A DNA stretch of 64,000 bases, from positions 82,834,295-82,898,294 of the forward strand of contig CM044874.1 of the NCBI GenBank assembly GCA_024500155.1, given 5' to 3'. This stretch comes from Chenopodium formosanum. Taxonomy: Eukaryota; Streptophyta; Magnoliopsida; Caryophyllales; Amaranthaceae. Made by a program: the position numbers and the translations under genes. Below, one piece after another: positions 1 through 11,960 of this stretch (positions are counted from its first letter, which is position 1; each line of letters begins with the position of its first letter). Under the pieces are notes generated by a model. It was not told the DNA's origin. It searched no databases and saw only the letters and a list, made by a program, of their open reading frames with translations.

Positions 1-470
1 TTGACTTCAAGATGCAATACTTCTACTTGGTAAAAAAAAATCTACTAGTTGATGATAAATTATTAAAATCTACTACTTGGTAATGGATTTTTAAAAACAT
101 ACGAAGTAATAAATTATAAAAATCTACTACTTGAAGAGTGGAGGAGCATTACACATGGAATCGATTAATTATTTGGAACAAAGAAACCATTTCTTATATT
201 AGATATGAAATTTAATCATCATTATAGATGACTTGTGATAAATTTGGTTCTGATTCACAAGTTCAAACATAAAGATTCATGAGATGACACAAGCTACAGT
301 TTGAAATGTGAAGCCTCACTGTTTCTTAGGTTGCCTACGAATATGGTCTAGTGACTTGTAGAGCAGCATGGCGTAGACTCTCGATTCACATTATCTGCCT
401 GCATAAGATGCTCATAATATTGAGAAGGCATGGACACTCGGCATTTCAATCTGGACTAAGCAGACAAAAA
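1..470. other. Intergenic or intronic DNA, no gene seen
   Basis: AT-rich sequence to the left of the composite repeat. The first 140 bases repeat a short phrase built on 'tctactacttgg', giving three or four degenerate copies. I looked here for the missing C-terminal exons of the NDA gene on the minus strand and found none. It may still be intron of that gene. Confidence 0.5.
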
Positions 471-1806
471 TAGAGCTGTCACCCGACTCGAAATACCGAC
501 TCAAAACCGATTATTAACCGACCCATCTGAACCCGAAAAAATGGTGACCCAAACCCGACCTCAAACCAACCGACCCGAGTTGGCCCGAGTATGTGAGACC
601 CGAATCTGAATATGAACTGACCTGGAGATGACCCGACCCGAATGTAACCCGTAAATTATTGACCTGAACCGAACCTGACTTGAACCGAAATTGAACCAAA
701 CCCGTTTTAACCCGTCAAAACCCGACTTGTTACTAACCTGACCTGAATTCAACATGACCCGTTCCTAACCCGACCAAATTTAACCCAACTTGCTATGAAC
801 CCGACCCAAAATTAACCCGACTTGTTATTGACCTTACCCAAATTCAACCCGACTTGTTATTGACCCGACCCGAATTTTACCAGACCTATTACTAACTCGA
901 CCCAAAAATTCAACTCGATCTGTTACTAACCCGACTCAAAACTAACACGACTTGTTATTGATCCGACCTAAATTCAACCCAAATTATTCCTGACCTAACC
1001 TGATTTCAAATCACCTTGAATGCAATTTAAACCACCTTATTATAGTTAATCAAAGCATTTTGTTTAGGGAGACCAAGTCGGTCCAGGCCAGCCAAAAAAA
1101 AGGAGCATCATCCTCAAATTTAAGAGTTAAATATAGTATATATTTGTTGTATGGTCAAAGGAGATAATTATCTTCCTAAATTATAGAATATAGTTTCCTA
1201 GTATATTGTCATATATATTATAGTCAAAAGAAATAATTAGCTTGATAAAATGATAATTATTTATTTATAGTTAGTTAAACCCGAATATGACCTGACTTGG
1301 AAATGACCCGACCTAATTGTAACCTGCAAATTATTGACTTGAACATAACCCGACTTGAATCCGAGAATGACACGACTTGGAAATGACCCAACCTGATTAT
1401 AACCCGCAAATTATTGACTAGAACCGAACAAGACTTAAACCCGAGAATGACCCGACTTGAAAATGACCAAACCTGATTATAACCCGCAAATTATTGACTT
1501 GAACCGAACCAAACTCAAACCCGAGAATGACCCGACCTGATTATAACCAACAATTTTTTACTTGAACAGAACCTTACTCGAACCCGACCTATTGTTCCGA
1601 CCTATTGTTCACCCAACGCGAATGTAACTCCACCTGTTATTAACCCGATCCAAACCCAACCCAAACCCAATAAGAAGTATGAACCGACTGAAGCATTACC
1701 CAACCCAAACCCGACCTGCATAGATTATGGAATTAATCTGAATTGACCTGACCCGAGTTGACCCGACCCACTCTTACCGACCCGTTTACCCGAATTGACA
1801 GCTTTA
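471..1806. mobile_element. ACCCGA-rich hAT-like MITE, left copy
   Basis: The element runs from TAGAGCTGTCA to TGACAGCTTTA, which are inverted repeats of each other (the right end reverse-complemented is TAAAGCTGTCA). Its arms consist of degenerate ACCCGAC/ACCTGA motifs around an AT-rich core at about 1040-1270. It is non-coding; the short ORFs seen in it simply translate the repeats. The right end abuts the first partial satellite monomer directly. Confidence 0.6.
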
Positions 1807-4599
1807 CCCGAAACCTTCAAATTTTCTCAAAAGGCGTGGTTATTAGCCTTCAATTTTGAAATATTTTACTTTTTTGCCCAAAAATAAAAATTGCCGAAAT
1901 GTTTCCCATGATCCCTAATACCGTTCAGGAATCCCATACTCCCATTGCAAAGGTGGAACCATCCAATTTGCCTCTAAACGACCAATTTACCGGTTTACAA
2001 CTTGCAACGATTTCATCAACTCAAGCCTTCCACGAACATTTATGACAACAAATAATGATCATATATGGTTCCAAACGGCATTATAAGGCCCCGAGATGTA
2101 TCCCCTAGAATTTCAAGACTTTTTAACACTAGGCCCCGAAACCTTCAAAATTTCTCAAAAAACGTGGATATTAGTCTTCAATTTTGGAATATTTTGACTT
2201 TTTTCGCCTGAAAATAAAAATTGCCGAAATGTTTACCATGGTCTCTAATACCCTCCTAGAGTCCAATTGGTTGGGTGGAACCATCCAATTTGCCTTTAAA
2301 CGACCTATTTACTAGTTTATAACTTGCACCGATTTCATTAAATCAAGCCTACCATGAACATTTATAACAACATATAATGATCATATATGGTTCCAAACGT
2401 CATTATATGACCCCAAGATGTATTTCATAAAATCTCAAGACATTTCGACACTGTGCCACGAAACCTCCAATATTTCTCAAAAAGCGTGAATATTACCCTT
2501 CAATTTTTAATTTTTTGACTTTTTTTCGCCCGAAAATAAAAATTGCCAAAAAGTTTCCCATGATCCCTAATACCGTCCGGGAGTCCCATTGGGTGGGTGG
2601 AACCATCCAATTTGCCTTTAAACGACCAATTTACCGATTTACAACTTGCACTAATTTCATTAACTCAAGTCTACCACGAACATTTATGACAACAAATAAT
2701 GATCATAAATGGTTCCAAACGGCATTATATGACCCCGAGATGTATCCCCTATAATTTGAAGACTTTTCGACACCAGACCTGAATCCTCCAAATCTCTCAA
2801 AAATCGTGGATATTAGCCTTTAATTTTGAAATTTTTGACTTTTTTTCGCCCGGAAATAAAAATTGCCGAAATGTTTACCATGATCCTTAAGATCGTCTGG
2901 GAGTCCCAATGGGTGGGGGAACAATCCAATTTGCATTTAAAACACCAATTTTCCGGTTTACAACTTGCACCGATTTCATTAACTCAAGCCTACCACGAAC
3001 ATTTATGACAACAAATAACGATCATATATAGTTGCAAACAGCATTATATGACCCCGAGTTGTATCCTTTAAAGTTTCAAGACTTTTCAACACCGGGCCCC
3101 GAAACCTCCAAAATTTCTCAAAAAACATGGATATTAGTCTTCAATTTTGGAATTTTTTTTTACTTTTTTCGCCCGGAAATAAAATTTGCTGAAATGTTTA
3201 CCATGGTCCCTAATACCCTCCGGGTGTCCAATTGGGTTAGGGGAACCATCCAATTTTCCTTTAAACGGCCAATTTACCGGTCTATAAATTGCACTAATTT
3301 CATTAACTAAAGTCTACCACAAACATTTATGACAACATATAATAGTCATTTATGGTTTCAAATGGCATTATATGACCCCGAGATGTGTTCCATAAAATAT
3401 CAAGACTTTGCGACATCGGGCCCTGAATCCTCCAAAAATTTTCAAAAAACGTGGATATTAGCCTTCAATTTTGAAATTTTTTACTTTTTTCGCCCGGAAA
3501 TAAAAATTGCCAAAATGTTTCCCATAATCCCTAATACCGTCCAGGAGTCCCGTTGCGTGGGTGGAACTATCCAATTTGCCTTTAAACGACCAATTTACCG
3601 GTTTACAACTTGTACCGATTTCATTAACTCAAACCTACCACGAACATTTATGCCAACAAATAATGATCATATATAGTTCCAAACAGCATTATATGACCCC
3701 GAGATGTATCCCCTAGAATTTCAGGACTTTTTGACACCGGGCCCTAAAACCTCCAAAATTTCTCAAAAAGCGTGGATATTAAGTCTTCAATTTTGGAATT
3801 TTTTGACTTTTTTCGCCTGGAAATAAAAAATTGCCGAAATGTTTACCATGGTCCCTAATACCCGAACCATCCAATTTGCCTTTAAACGGCCAATTTACCG
3901 GTTAACAACTTGCACGGATTTCATTAACTCAAGCTTACTACGAACATTTTTAACAACATATAATGATCATATATGGTTCCAAACAGCATTATATGACCCC
4001 GAGATGTATCCCCTAAAATATCAAGATTTTTCTACATTGGTCCTCGAAACCTCCAAAATTTTTCAAAAAACGTGGATATTAGCCTTCAATTTTGGAATTT
4101 TTTGACTTTTTCGCCCGAAAATAAAAATTGCCGAAATGTTTACCATGGTCCCTAATATCCTCCGAGAGTCCAATTGGGTGGGTGGAACCATCCAATTTGC
4201 CTTTAAACGACAAATTTACCGGTTTACAACTTTCACCGATTTAATTAATTCAAGCCTACCACGAACATTTATGACAACAAATAATAATCATATATGGTTT
4301 CAAACGGCATTTTATGACCCCGAGATGTATCCCATACAATTTCAAGACTTTTTGACACCGGACCCCGAAACCTCAAAATTTTCTCATAAAGCGTGGATAT
4401 TAGCCTTCAATTTTAGAATTTTTTGACTTTTTTTTGCCCAGAAATATAAATTGGCGAAACATTTACCATGGTCCTTAATACCCTACAGGAGTCCTATTGG
4501 GTGTGTGGAACCATCTAATTTGCTATTAAACAGTCAATTTACCGATTTACAACTTGCACCGATTTACTGGTTTACAACGGCCAATTTAATTAACTTGCA
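1807..4599 (+). repeat. Satellite array 1, about eight ~321 bp monomers
   Basis: The landmark 'cgaacattt(a)tgacaaca' recurs at about 2031, 2351, 2676, 2996, 3320, 3640, 3943 and 4261, a spacing of 318-325 bp. The 303 bp step reflects a deletion of about 19 bp near 3860. Monomers differ by substitutions and by T-run length changes in the 'ttttttgacttttttcgcc' segment. Most hold a 76-115 codon ORF on the plus strand with a recurring VGGTIQFAFKRPIYRFTTC core. The last monomer decays into a partial copy near 4500-4600 before the right ACCCGA copy begins. The same family forms the inverted array at 38840-43125. Confidence 0.92.
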
Positions 4600-5684
4600 C
4601 TGAACCCGACTTGAAACGAAATTGACCCTAAACCGTTTTAACCTGTCAAAACCCGAATTTAACCTGAATTGTTATCAACCTGAACTGAATTCAACCCGAC
4701 CCGTTCCTAACCCGATTTGTTACAAACCAGACCCGAAATCAACCTGTTATTGACTTGACCCAAATTCAACCCGACTTGTTAATTACGCGACCGAATTTTC
4801 CCATACCTATTACTTACCCGACCAAAAAATTCAACCCGATCTGTTACTAACCCGACTCAAAATTAACACGACTTGTTATTAACCCGACCTAACTTCAATC
4901 CAAATTGTTTCTGACCCGATTTCAAATCACCTTAAATACAATTTAGACCACCTTATTATTGTTGATCAAAGCATTTTGTCTAGGGAGACCAAGTCGGTCC
5001 AGGCAGCAAAAGAATGGAGCATCATCCTCAAATTTAAGAGTTAAATATAGTATATATTTGTTGTATGGTCAAAGGAGATAATTATCTTCCTATATACACT
5101 ATAGTTTCCTAGTATATTGTCATATATATTATAGTCAAAGGAAATAATTAGCTTGATAAAAATGATAATTATCTATATGTAATTAGTTGAACCCGAATAT
5201 GACCTGACTTGGAAATGACCCAACCTGATTGTAACCTGCGAATTATTGACTTGAACATAACCCGACTTGAATCCAAGAATTACTCGACTTGGAAATGACC
5301 CAACCTGATTATAACTCGCAAATTATTGACTGAACCGAACCTAACTTAAACCCGAGAATGACCTGACCTGATTCTAACCCGCAAATTATTGAATTGAACC
5401 GAACCCGACTCGAACCCGTGAATTACCCTAAACCGTTTTAACCCGTGAAAACTCGAATTAAACTCGACCTATCGTTCACCCGACCCGAATGTAACCCGAC
5501 CTGTTATTAACCCGACCCAAATCTGATAGTAAGTATGACCCTACGTGACCCGACTTAAGCATGACCCAACCCAAACTCGACCCGCATAGGTTATGGAATT
5601 AATCCGAATCGACCCGACCCGAGTTGACCCGACCCACTCTTACCCAACCCAAAGCCGACCCATTTACCCGAAATAACAGCTCCA
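4600..5684. mobile_element. ACCCGA-rich hAT-like MITE, right copy, left-truncated
   Basis: This is a direct repeat of 670-1806. The shared core includes 'gggagaccaagtcggtcca' (about 1075 and 4983) and 'catcatcctcaaatttaaga', with only scattered differences. About 200 bp at the left end, including its terminus, are missing at the junction with the satellite. The right terminus TAACAGCTCCA is present. Confidence 0.65.
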
Positions 5685-5942
5685 GCAAAAAAAGGTAGCC
5701 GATTTAATCATACTCATAGTATTAAGCAAAAATGATCATTTGTTGACTGTACATAAAGCTAAGTCTATGGAACTTCTAAACCAATATGCAATTAAGATAC
5801 AGCATAAGCCATCATCATCCTTCAGCTTATCTATTGCATAACTCCTCTTCTCAAAGTTCTTGATACCCAGATAGTAAAAAAAAAAATAAAGGATAAACAA
5901 AAGTTTTCTTTTTCGCACATAGATTTAACTTTTGTACATTAC

Positions 5943-8900
5943 CTGCGCCAAAGCAGGAAGAACTGGTTTGCCTGTGCTTTCAAGAAAGCCTGCACAATCA
6001 CCAATTGCATACGTATCTTGAACAGAGGGAACACGTAGCCATTCATCGATACCAATCCTGTAAAAATAAACAAATATAATACTGAGTTAAAGCATTAGTA
6101 AAATATGAAATCCAACACTAAACAACATGAAATTTCAAACCATTTAAAAGACCAACTCAACCAAAAGCTTAATGAATTCCCAACACCTTACAGGAATTCC
6201 GAGATGTTTATTAGGGGATTGAAACCATCTCTTATAGCATTTGATTACTACTACAACAAATTTCCAAAACACCCATATTATTGAATCAAATTTATTATGA
6301 GAACTTTATATATCTAGTCTTAGGTATGTTAAGGTTCTAAACCAACTTTTATGACCCCAGAAGACAGTCAAGACATTAAGACACCCTCCACATCCACTTC
6401 AATTTTGGATAAAAAAAATCCCAAATTTGATCTAAAAAGCATGGATTAACCTTCAATCATACAGAATTATAGACTTTTTGGACCTAAAAAGGATACAAGA
6501 AAAAGTGTTTCCTATGGACCCCATGATACCATGGGAGACCAATTGAGTGTTCTGAACTATCCTCTTTACTATCAATATAGCTGGTATGGATACGCCTCCC
6601 ATTTATGACTCAAGGCCACTAAAGGCTTTTATGTGACCGACTAGCGGACGAATATGGATCCAAACAACTTTTATGGTTCTGGTTTGCACCCCTAAAGGCC
6701 TACAATTACTTAGTACATGACACTGGGTCCCAAAATTCTCCGGAAATGGTTTGATTTCGTGTATTATAGCCTTAATGTAGTCTTTGCACAACATTTTTGG
6801 ACCAGACAAGGTTAGCATCAAGATGCTTCCCAAGGGACCGTGGGAGACCTATTTGGTGCCCCAAGCCATCTTAATCATGTATGTGTTAGCTCATGACTTT
6901 ATCCGTTTATCCCCCTTCAAGATCATGTTTGGTCCCCTACTTTGGCCATGTCAAGCCTTGCCTCTCCTAAAAATGCCCCTAAGACGAGGACGCTGCCTTC
7001 TATTGCCATATGCAAGTGTTCTGAAAGTATGAGGGAATTTATGCCTTATCCTTGGCTCATGGCTTTTGGCATCCCATGTGCCTTGGGCATCTTTGACAAT
7101 CGAAGAGTAATTTCTTAGGTCTTTATACATTCAACTGCAACACTAAAATATACAAAAGACCCTGTAATAAGTATTTGAGGTACATAAAACGAAATTTCAA
7201 GAGGAATATGACTGACCTTCCACCAGGCGATTTTTCTACTTCAAGTTTTTTGACAAATGGTGAAGGGCCAACACCTGTAGACCATACTAAAAGACCATAT
7301 GGAACCTCTGTGTCATCACTAAGAATTATCTTATCAGCTTGTACATCTTTGACGATTCCACGGACTAGTCGAACTCCTGACTGAGAAATTATTCAATTAA
7401 AACCAGACAGTGATAAAGTAAAATTGCTTCAGTAACATCTATGCTCTAGCACTTATGCATAAAATACTGAATTACTCTGTTTTCAACCCTTAATTTACTA
7501 ACTATAAAGTTGAGACAGTAAAATTCAGGAATATATGCCCTAACAAGTAAACATTAATAATCATATTTTTGGGACAACCAAGAGAAAACAAGATGCAAAA
7601 GTTATACAGACTGTTGCTCCAAGTTCAGAAAATAGTCTTGGTGCATTATAGAAACAAATTTATTCAAAGTGAACAGTTTAAGCATTAACTAGTGCCTCCA
7701 CAATTGCTATCTCCATTTTACAAGAGCTTGGTCAGGAATTCTGTCGGAGCGTACAAGAGTATTAATTAATGAAAATACCTAACAGATGGTGGGTTAATTA
7801 GGTTTAACTAAGCATGTGCTGATATAACCACTGGTATTCTGAGCATGAACACATGATTAACATCTTTCATACACATATGTACAAAAGGAAGCAAGCACTT
7901 GGGCTTGGAGCAGGACCTGAATATTATTTCATCAGATAATTTCTCACCTTAGTCAGCTGTTTTGCAGCATAGTGTCTGAGGCGGTCATCAAAGGAAGATA
8001 GAATTTCGTTTGCCTGCAAAGAAAGGGCAATTCTGCTACTCAGTAATTATCATGTATGGAATGACATCAAGTTAAATTGCAAGATTGTTAAAAGGATATA
8101 AGTAGACCCTTCCACCAGCAATTTGAACAGATCTAGCTTAAACTATAGCTTTAACCAAACACATAAGACGCCACTCCATGACAATCAAGAAATTTTTAAA
8201 ATTAATACTCATTAGAAATGTAAAGTTCAAACCTCAATCAAGGTGACGTGGATGTAATCTTTGACATGTGCATATCTTTGACGGACATCCTTCATTATGA
8301 AATCACTAAGCTCACCACTAAACTCAACACCAGTAGGACCACCACCCACAACAACGCAGTGCAAGAGCCGTTTTTTTTCCTCCTCGGGAACACCTAGAAG
8401 CACAAGAATAACCAGCCAAATAGGTCAGAAATCCCATGAAGAGCTTAAAACAGCTTACATAAGTCTGAAAAGAAATTTAACAATTTTGTATTCTATACCA
8501 GGTATATCAGACAGCATCAGATTTAGGAGTAATTTTCTACGGATCTCCTGAGCATGATGAACTTCACGAAGAAAAATTGCATGCTCATGCACCCCTTGGA
8601 TTCCAAATGTTGATGCTTCAGCTCCAGATGCAACAACCAATTTGTCATAAGCAATTTTGAATTTCCTTGGTTCCAATGCCTGTGCCCCGTCAGTGACAGT
8701 CTCGCAATGTACCTAACATACACCAACCCCCAAATTAACCAACAATAAGCTCTTCTGACCGCTGAGAATATCATATCAGCATAGAATAAACAAGAATACC
8801 TTGATTAGGCACCTAAGCCAATATGCAATCAATTCAAAGCATGTACAAGTTCATAGCTACAAATGCGTGTAATTGACAAGCTATCTCATTCTCTTACTAT

Positions 8901-10059
8901 TCAACTAAAATTTCACCGTCCAAATCATCTAAATTAACTACAGTTTCAACAATGATCATAAAATTTCCAACTTTCACACACTTAGCCACAGCACTAAAAA
9001 AATACTCACAAATGAAGAAATTCTCTCCTCGATTCCTTGTTTCAATCTCAAATTTTGTTTAACAAAATGGTAACAACCCAATAGAATGTTCCCAATTTTT
9101 CAAAAAAAAACTGTACTCCATATAATTACAGAGTCCATGGTCCATACTTTTGAAAATTGAAATATAAAATGATCCAAAATTCCAAACTAGCATAGTAAAT
9201 GGGAAATCAAGAGCTAAAAGGTTTAACAGTTTCTATCAATTAAAGCTCAATCTCATACTCCTACATCAATTGATACTTCATACTACTAAAAAAATCAAGA
9301 AACTACATGCTCATAACCCTAAATAAGAAAATTAAGAACTAAAAGTATTCACATTTCCTAATCTATGAACGTTCCAATTTAACACTTTCACAACATATAG
9401 GACACTAGCTACACTCATGGAGGGTGGTACTATCCCATTAACCAAGACCTCGGATCAAATCCCGTCTACATTATGACTACTTTTCTCATGCCAACACATA
9501 CATCATTAATCATTCACTTCACTTAACAATTAACATAAATACCCATGATCCAAAAACCAAAAAAAATCCAAAATTTCATAGGCATAAGATTAAACAAGAA
9601 CAAAAATAGAATTCATACCACATGATCTTTGGTATCAACAGAAGAACAATTAGCAAGAAAGTAATATGAACCCGGTTCACTAGAAATAGCAGGTTGAATC
9701 CTCCCAATTGGTTCAGCAACCGACCTAAACTCAAGAGTTCCAACACAAGTTGAAGCTAACAATGGAGTAAACACCATATGATTCCTAGGTGACACACAAA
9801 CGATGTCGTATATCTTGGTATCAATCTCCTTGATGAGCCTACAGCCGGCCCAACCAGAGCCCAATACAACCAATCTGGGCTTTTCATTGGGCTTAGTGGG
9901 CTCAAGCCCACCATACACTTTCCCGTTTGTAGTGGAGGTTGAGTAGTAAGAAGAAGAGAAGAGGGAAGTGTAGAGTGTTGAAGATGATGAAATTGGGAAG
10001 TGGGGTTTTGTTGATTTTAGAATTGAGGGTTTTAGAATGTTTCTTAAGATTGATGACAT
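5943..10059 (-). CDS. NDA: Internal alternative NAD(P)H:ubiquinone oxidoreductase (type II, NDA), 3' end missing
   Basis: Rotenone-insensitive type II NAD(P)H dehydrogenase, expected on the matrix face of the inner mitochondrial membrane, passing electrons to ubiquinone without pumping protons. Six in-frame exons are visible: 10059-9619, 8712-8499, 8393-8233, 8013-7948, 7380-7217 and 6057-5943, giving 387 codons. The first ~40 residues are Ser/Thr-rich with few acids, as in a mitochondrial presequence. The FAD-binding motif is VVLGSGWAGCRLI and the NAD-binding motif is VVVGGGPTGVEFSGEL. The exon ending at 5943 holds AIGDCAGFLESTGKPVLPALAQ, the second FAD contact region. No EF-hand is seen, which favours NDA over NDB. 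Family members are about 500 aa, so roughly 110-120 C-terminal residues (membrane anchor) are absent from 1-5942. A good GT donor follows 5943, so the gene either continues past the left edge over an intron longer than 5.9 kb or is truncated. Confidence 0.9.
6180..7060 (+). repeat. Diverged relics of the 321 bp satellite inside NDA intron 5
   Basis: Segments of the intron between exons 7380-7217 and 6057-5943 match the satellite weakly but in order. 'gtttcctatggaccccatga' near 6508 and 'gatgcttcccaagggaccgt' near 6822 both match the monomer segment 'atgtttaccatggtccctaa', each followed by 'ggga(g)ac/gaccaattg'-like sequence. They are about 314 bp apart. 'ttttatgaccccag' (about 6350) and 'gaatatggatccaaacaac' (about 6650) match the 'tggttccaaacggcattatatgacccc' region. 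This implies two to three old monomers in the same orientation as array 1. Confidence 0.6.
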
Positions 10060-11634
10060 GATTTTGGTTTCTATTTTTAGAAATTATGTTGTTGTTAAGA
10101 GATGAAATGCAGGTTTTAATGTAGTTGTTGAGAACTTGGAGCGAAAGGAATGGAAGAATGGTGATTTTCCATGAAAGTAGGAAGATGCCTGGTAAACCTT
10201 GAATATTCTTAAAGCAGGTTGAAATTGTTTAATAAAATTCAGTCAAAAAATGAAATTTATAAATGAATTTTTTATGGTTGGTCACCCCATGTCCCCATGT
10301 AATAAATATGGATTGGTGTTATAAGGGGTTACTCGATTAATTGATAGAGGACAAGAAAATAACAACGTTGTATAAGCTCGTGTATCGGTGTATGCTAACA
10401 AATTAGACAATGCATGGTTTAACTATTAGCCTCAAACATCAATATTTATTGTAATTAGATCAATTTGTAATATAGCTTATCTCCAAATTATCCTCTAATA
10501 AAAAACTTAAAAAGTCTATCTGGTTAAATGAGCCATAACCTATAAGTGCATAAGGATGGCAAATTATCACTTTATTTTTCACTAATTACGATCACAAGAC
10601 AATAATCCGTCGTAATTATATAAGTTTGTACATTTATATCATCTCTAACCCACACCCTAATAGAGAAGTAACAGCTTAAGAAAGCTAGGGCTTAACAATT
10701 ATAGAATACGTACTTCCCCATATCATATAAATTAATACATTTAAGAAAAATGGAATTTTAGATTGAATTTTCTAAATTTTCCCCACATTATGGAATGACT
10801 TAGCGGGTGATGTAATAGGTGGTGGCGGCTATCTAGATGTACCAGCAGCTGGTCTTAGCCATTCATTGGGTTGATTTTTTTTTAATTATTATTTTTTTTA
10901 TTTACTTTGTATTTATTTTATTTTATTTTCATTTTTATTTTTTATTTTTGTGGTTTTGATTTTATATTTTGCATTGTGATTTTGATATTTTGGTTTTTTT
11001 AGATTGTCTAAAGAATCTAGGTAAAGCACCAAGATCATAGATTATTTTGGTTCATTCACATACTATCCATAACTTTTACGATTGATTATTAGTTATAGAT
11101 GTAAGTAATATACTTAGGATCGAATTTCTTATTACAATCATCGAATTTTCTATTACATTGTACATATAATATATAGTACAACAAAGAAAAACTAGAGGGA
11201 ACGAAATCATCGACATCAGAAAGGTCTCGACGTAGAAAATAGAAGGGACTGATTTCCTTGTATATATAACACAACAAAGGATCCATTTCATCTTGTTTAT
11301 TACATTAGACTATACGAGTAACATAGTAGTAATACATGATCAAATCCAAAATCCATGCATGCTGCAAGTGCAAGCTAAGTTTGATCAGTGTATATTTTAT
11401 TTGTAATTTTGTAAATAAAATTTGTTAAATTCTCTGCAACATCACTGTCACGTACTGCTCACTAGTACATCACGTCATGCATGTACAATTATGAGATTAC
11501 AATTATTTAGTCCACGAGATACGTACGTACATATACTTAATTAAGCAAACATTAAACAAAACAAAATTAACAGGCTTAATTAATTAATTATAATTAAGAT
11601 GAAAAGGAATCAAATTAATGAATCAAAAGTTTAA
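10060..11634. other. Intergenic: NDA upstream region and PSY 3' flank
   Basis: It holds the presumed NDA promoter and 5' leader (10060 to about 10260) and, toward 11300-11634, presumably the 3' UTR of the PSY gene. A T-rich run with 'ttattttatttt' periodicity lies at 10870-11000. Two overlapping minus-strand ORFs at 11076-11291 show no recognisable motif and look like chance ORFs. I see no other gene. Confidence 0.6.
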
Positions 11635-11913
11635 TTAGTGTCGTCGGCCACCCCCGTGACCGCCCATGCGGTTGCCCGGATCATGCATACGGTTGGCCGA
11701 TGGCTTATCATAATCATTTAGGAAAAATGTCCTCAACATTCTTGGTTTTGCTTCTATCCCTTCTTCATCTGTTCATTCAACATTAACATAGAGTTAATTT
11801 AAATTTTTATTCTTAAACACAACATTTATAAAGATGTTATGTACGGGTACCTTATTACCGAGTAATTCATATGCAACATTTGAAATCTTAAAATACCTTA
11901 TTATATCTTGTTT

Positions 11914-11960
<47 letters not shown>

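Larger units (their letters stand above)
471..5684. mobile_element. Composite hAT-like element enclosing a satellite array
   Basis: The left end reads TAGAGCTGTCA. The right end, reverse-complemented, reads TGGAGCTGTTA, so the two form an imperfect terminal inverted repeat. The outer flanks are gacaaaaa (463-470) and gcaaaaaa (5685-5692), compatible with a decayed 8 bp target duplication, although A-rich flanks make this weak. Dense degenerate ACCCGA/GACCCGA motifs lie next to both ends, resembling the subterminal transposase-binding repeats of plant hAT elements. No transposase ORF is present, so any mobility would be non-autonomous. Between the two ACCCGA-rich copies lies a satellite array. 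Whether the whole 5.2 kb ever moved as a unit is inference; two separate insertions next to a satellite would look similar. Confidence 0.5.

Noticed and set aside
514..755. Two overlapping ORFs rich in Gly/Ser
   Set aside because: They translate the degenerate ACCCGA repeats of the hAT-like element.
1807..4599. CRISPR-like array or multi-gene protein family from repeated ORFs
   Set aside because: Units are contiguous ~321 bp tandem monomers without unique spacers, and no start context, splice sites or known domain supports separate genes.
11076..11291. Two overlapping minus-strand ORFs of 65-71 codons
   Set aside because: No motif; two frames open at once in AT-rich sequence.
11917..11958. 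Poly(A) run as the tail of a SINE
   Set aside because: No target duplication or tRNA-like head could be found beside it, so it is listed only as a homopolymer.
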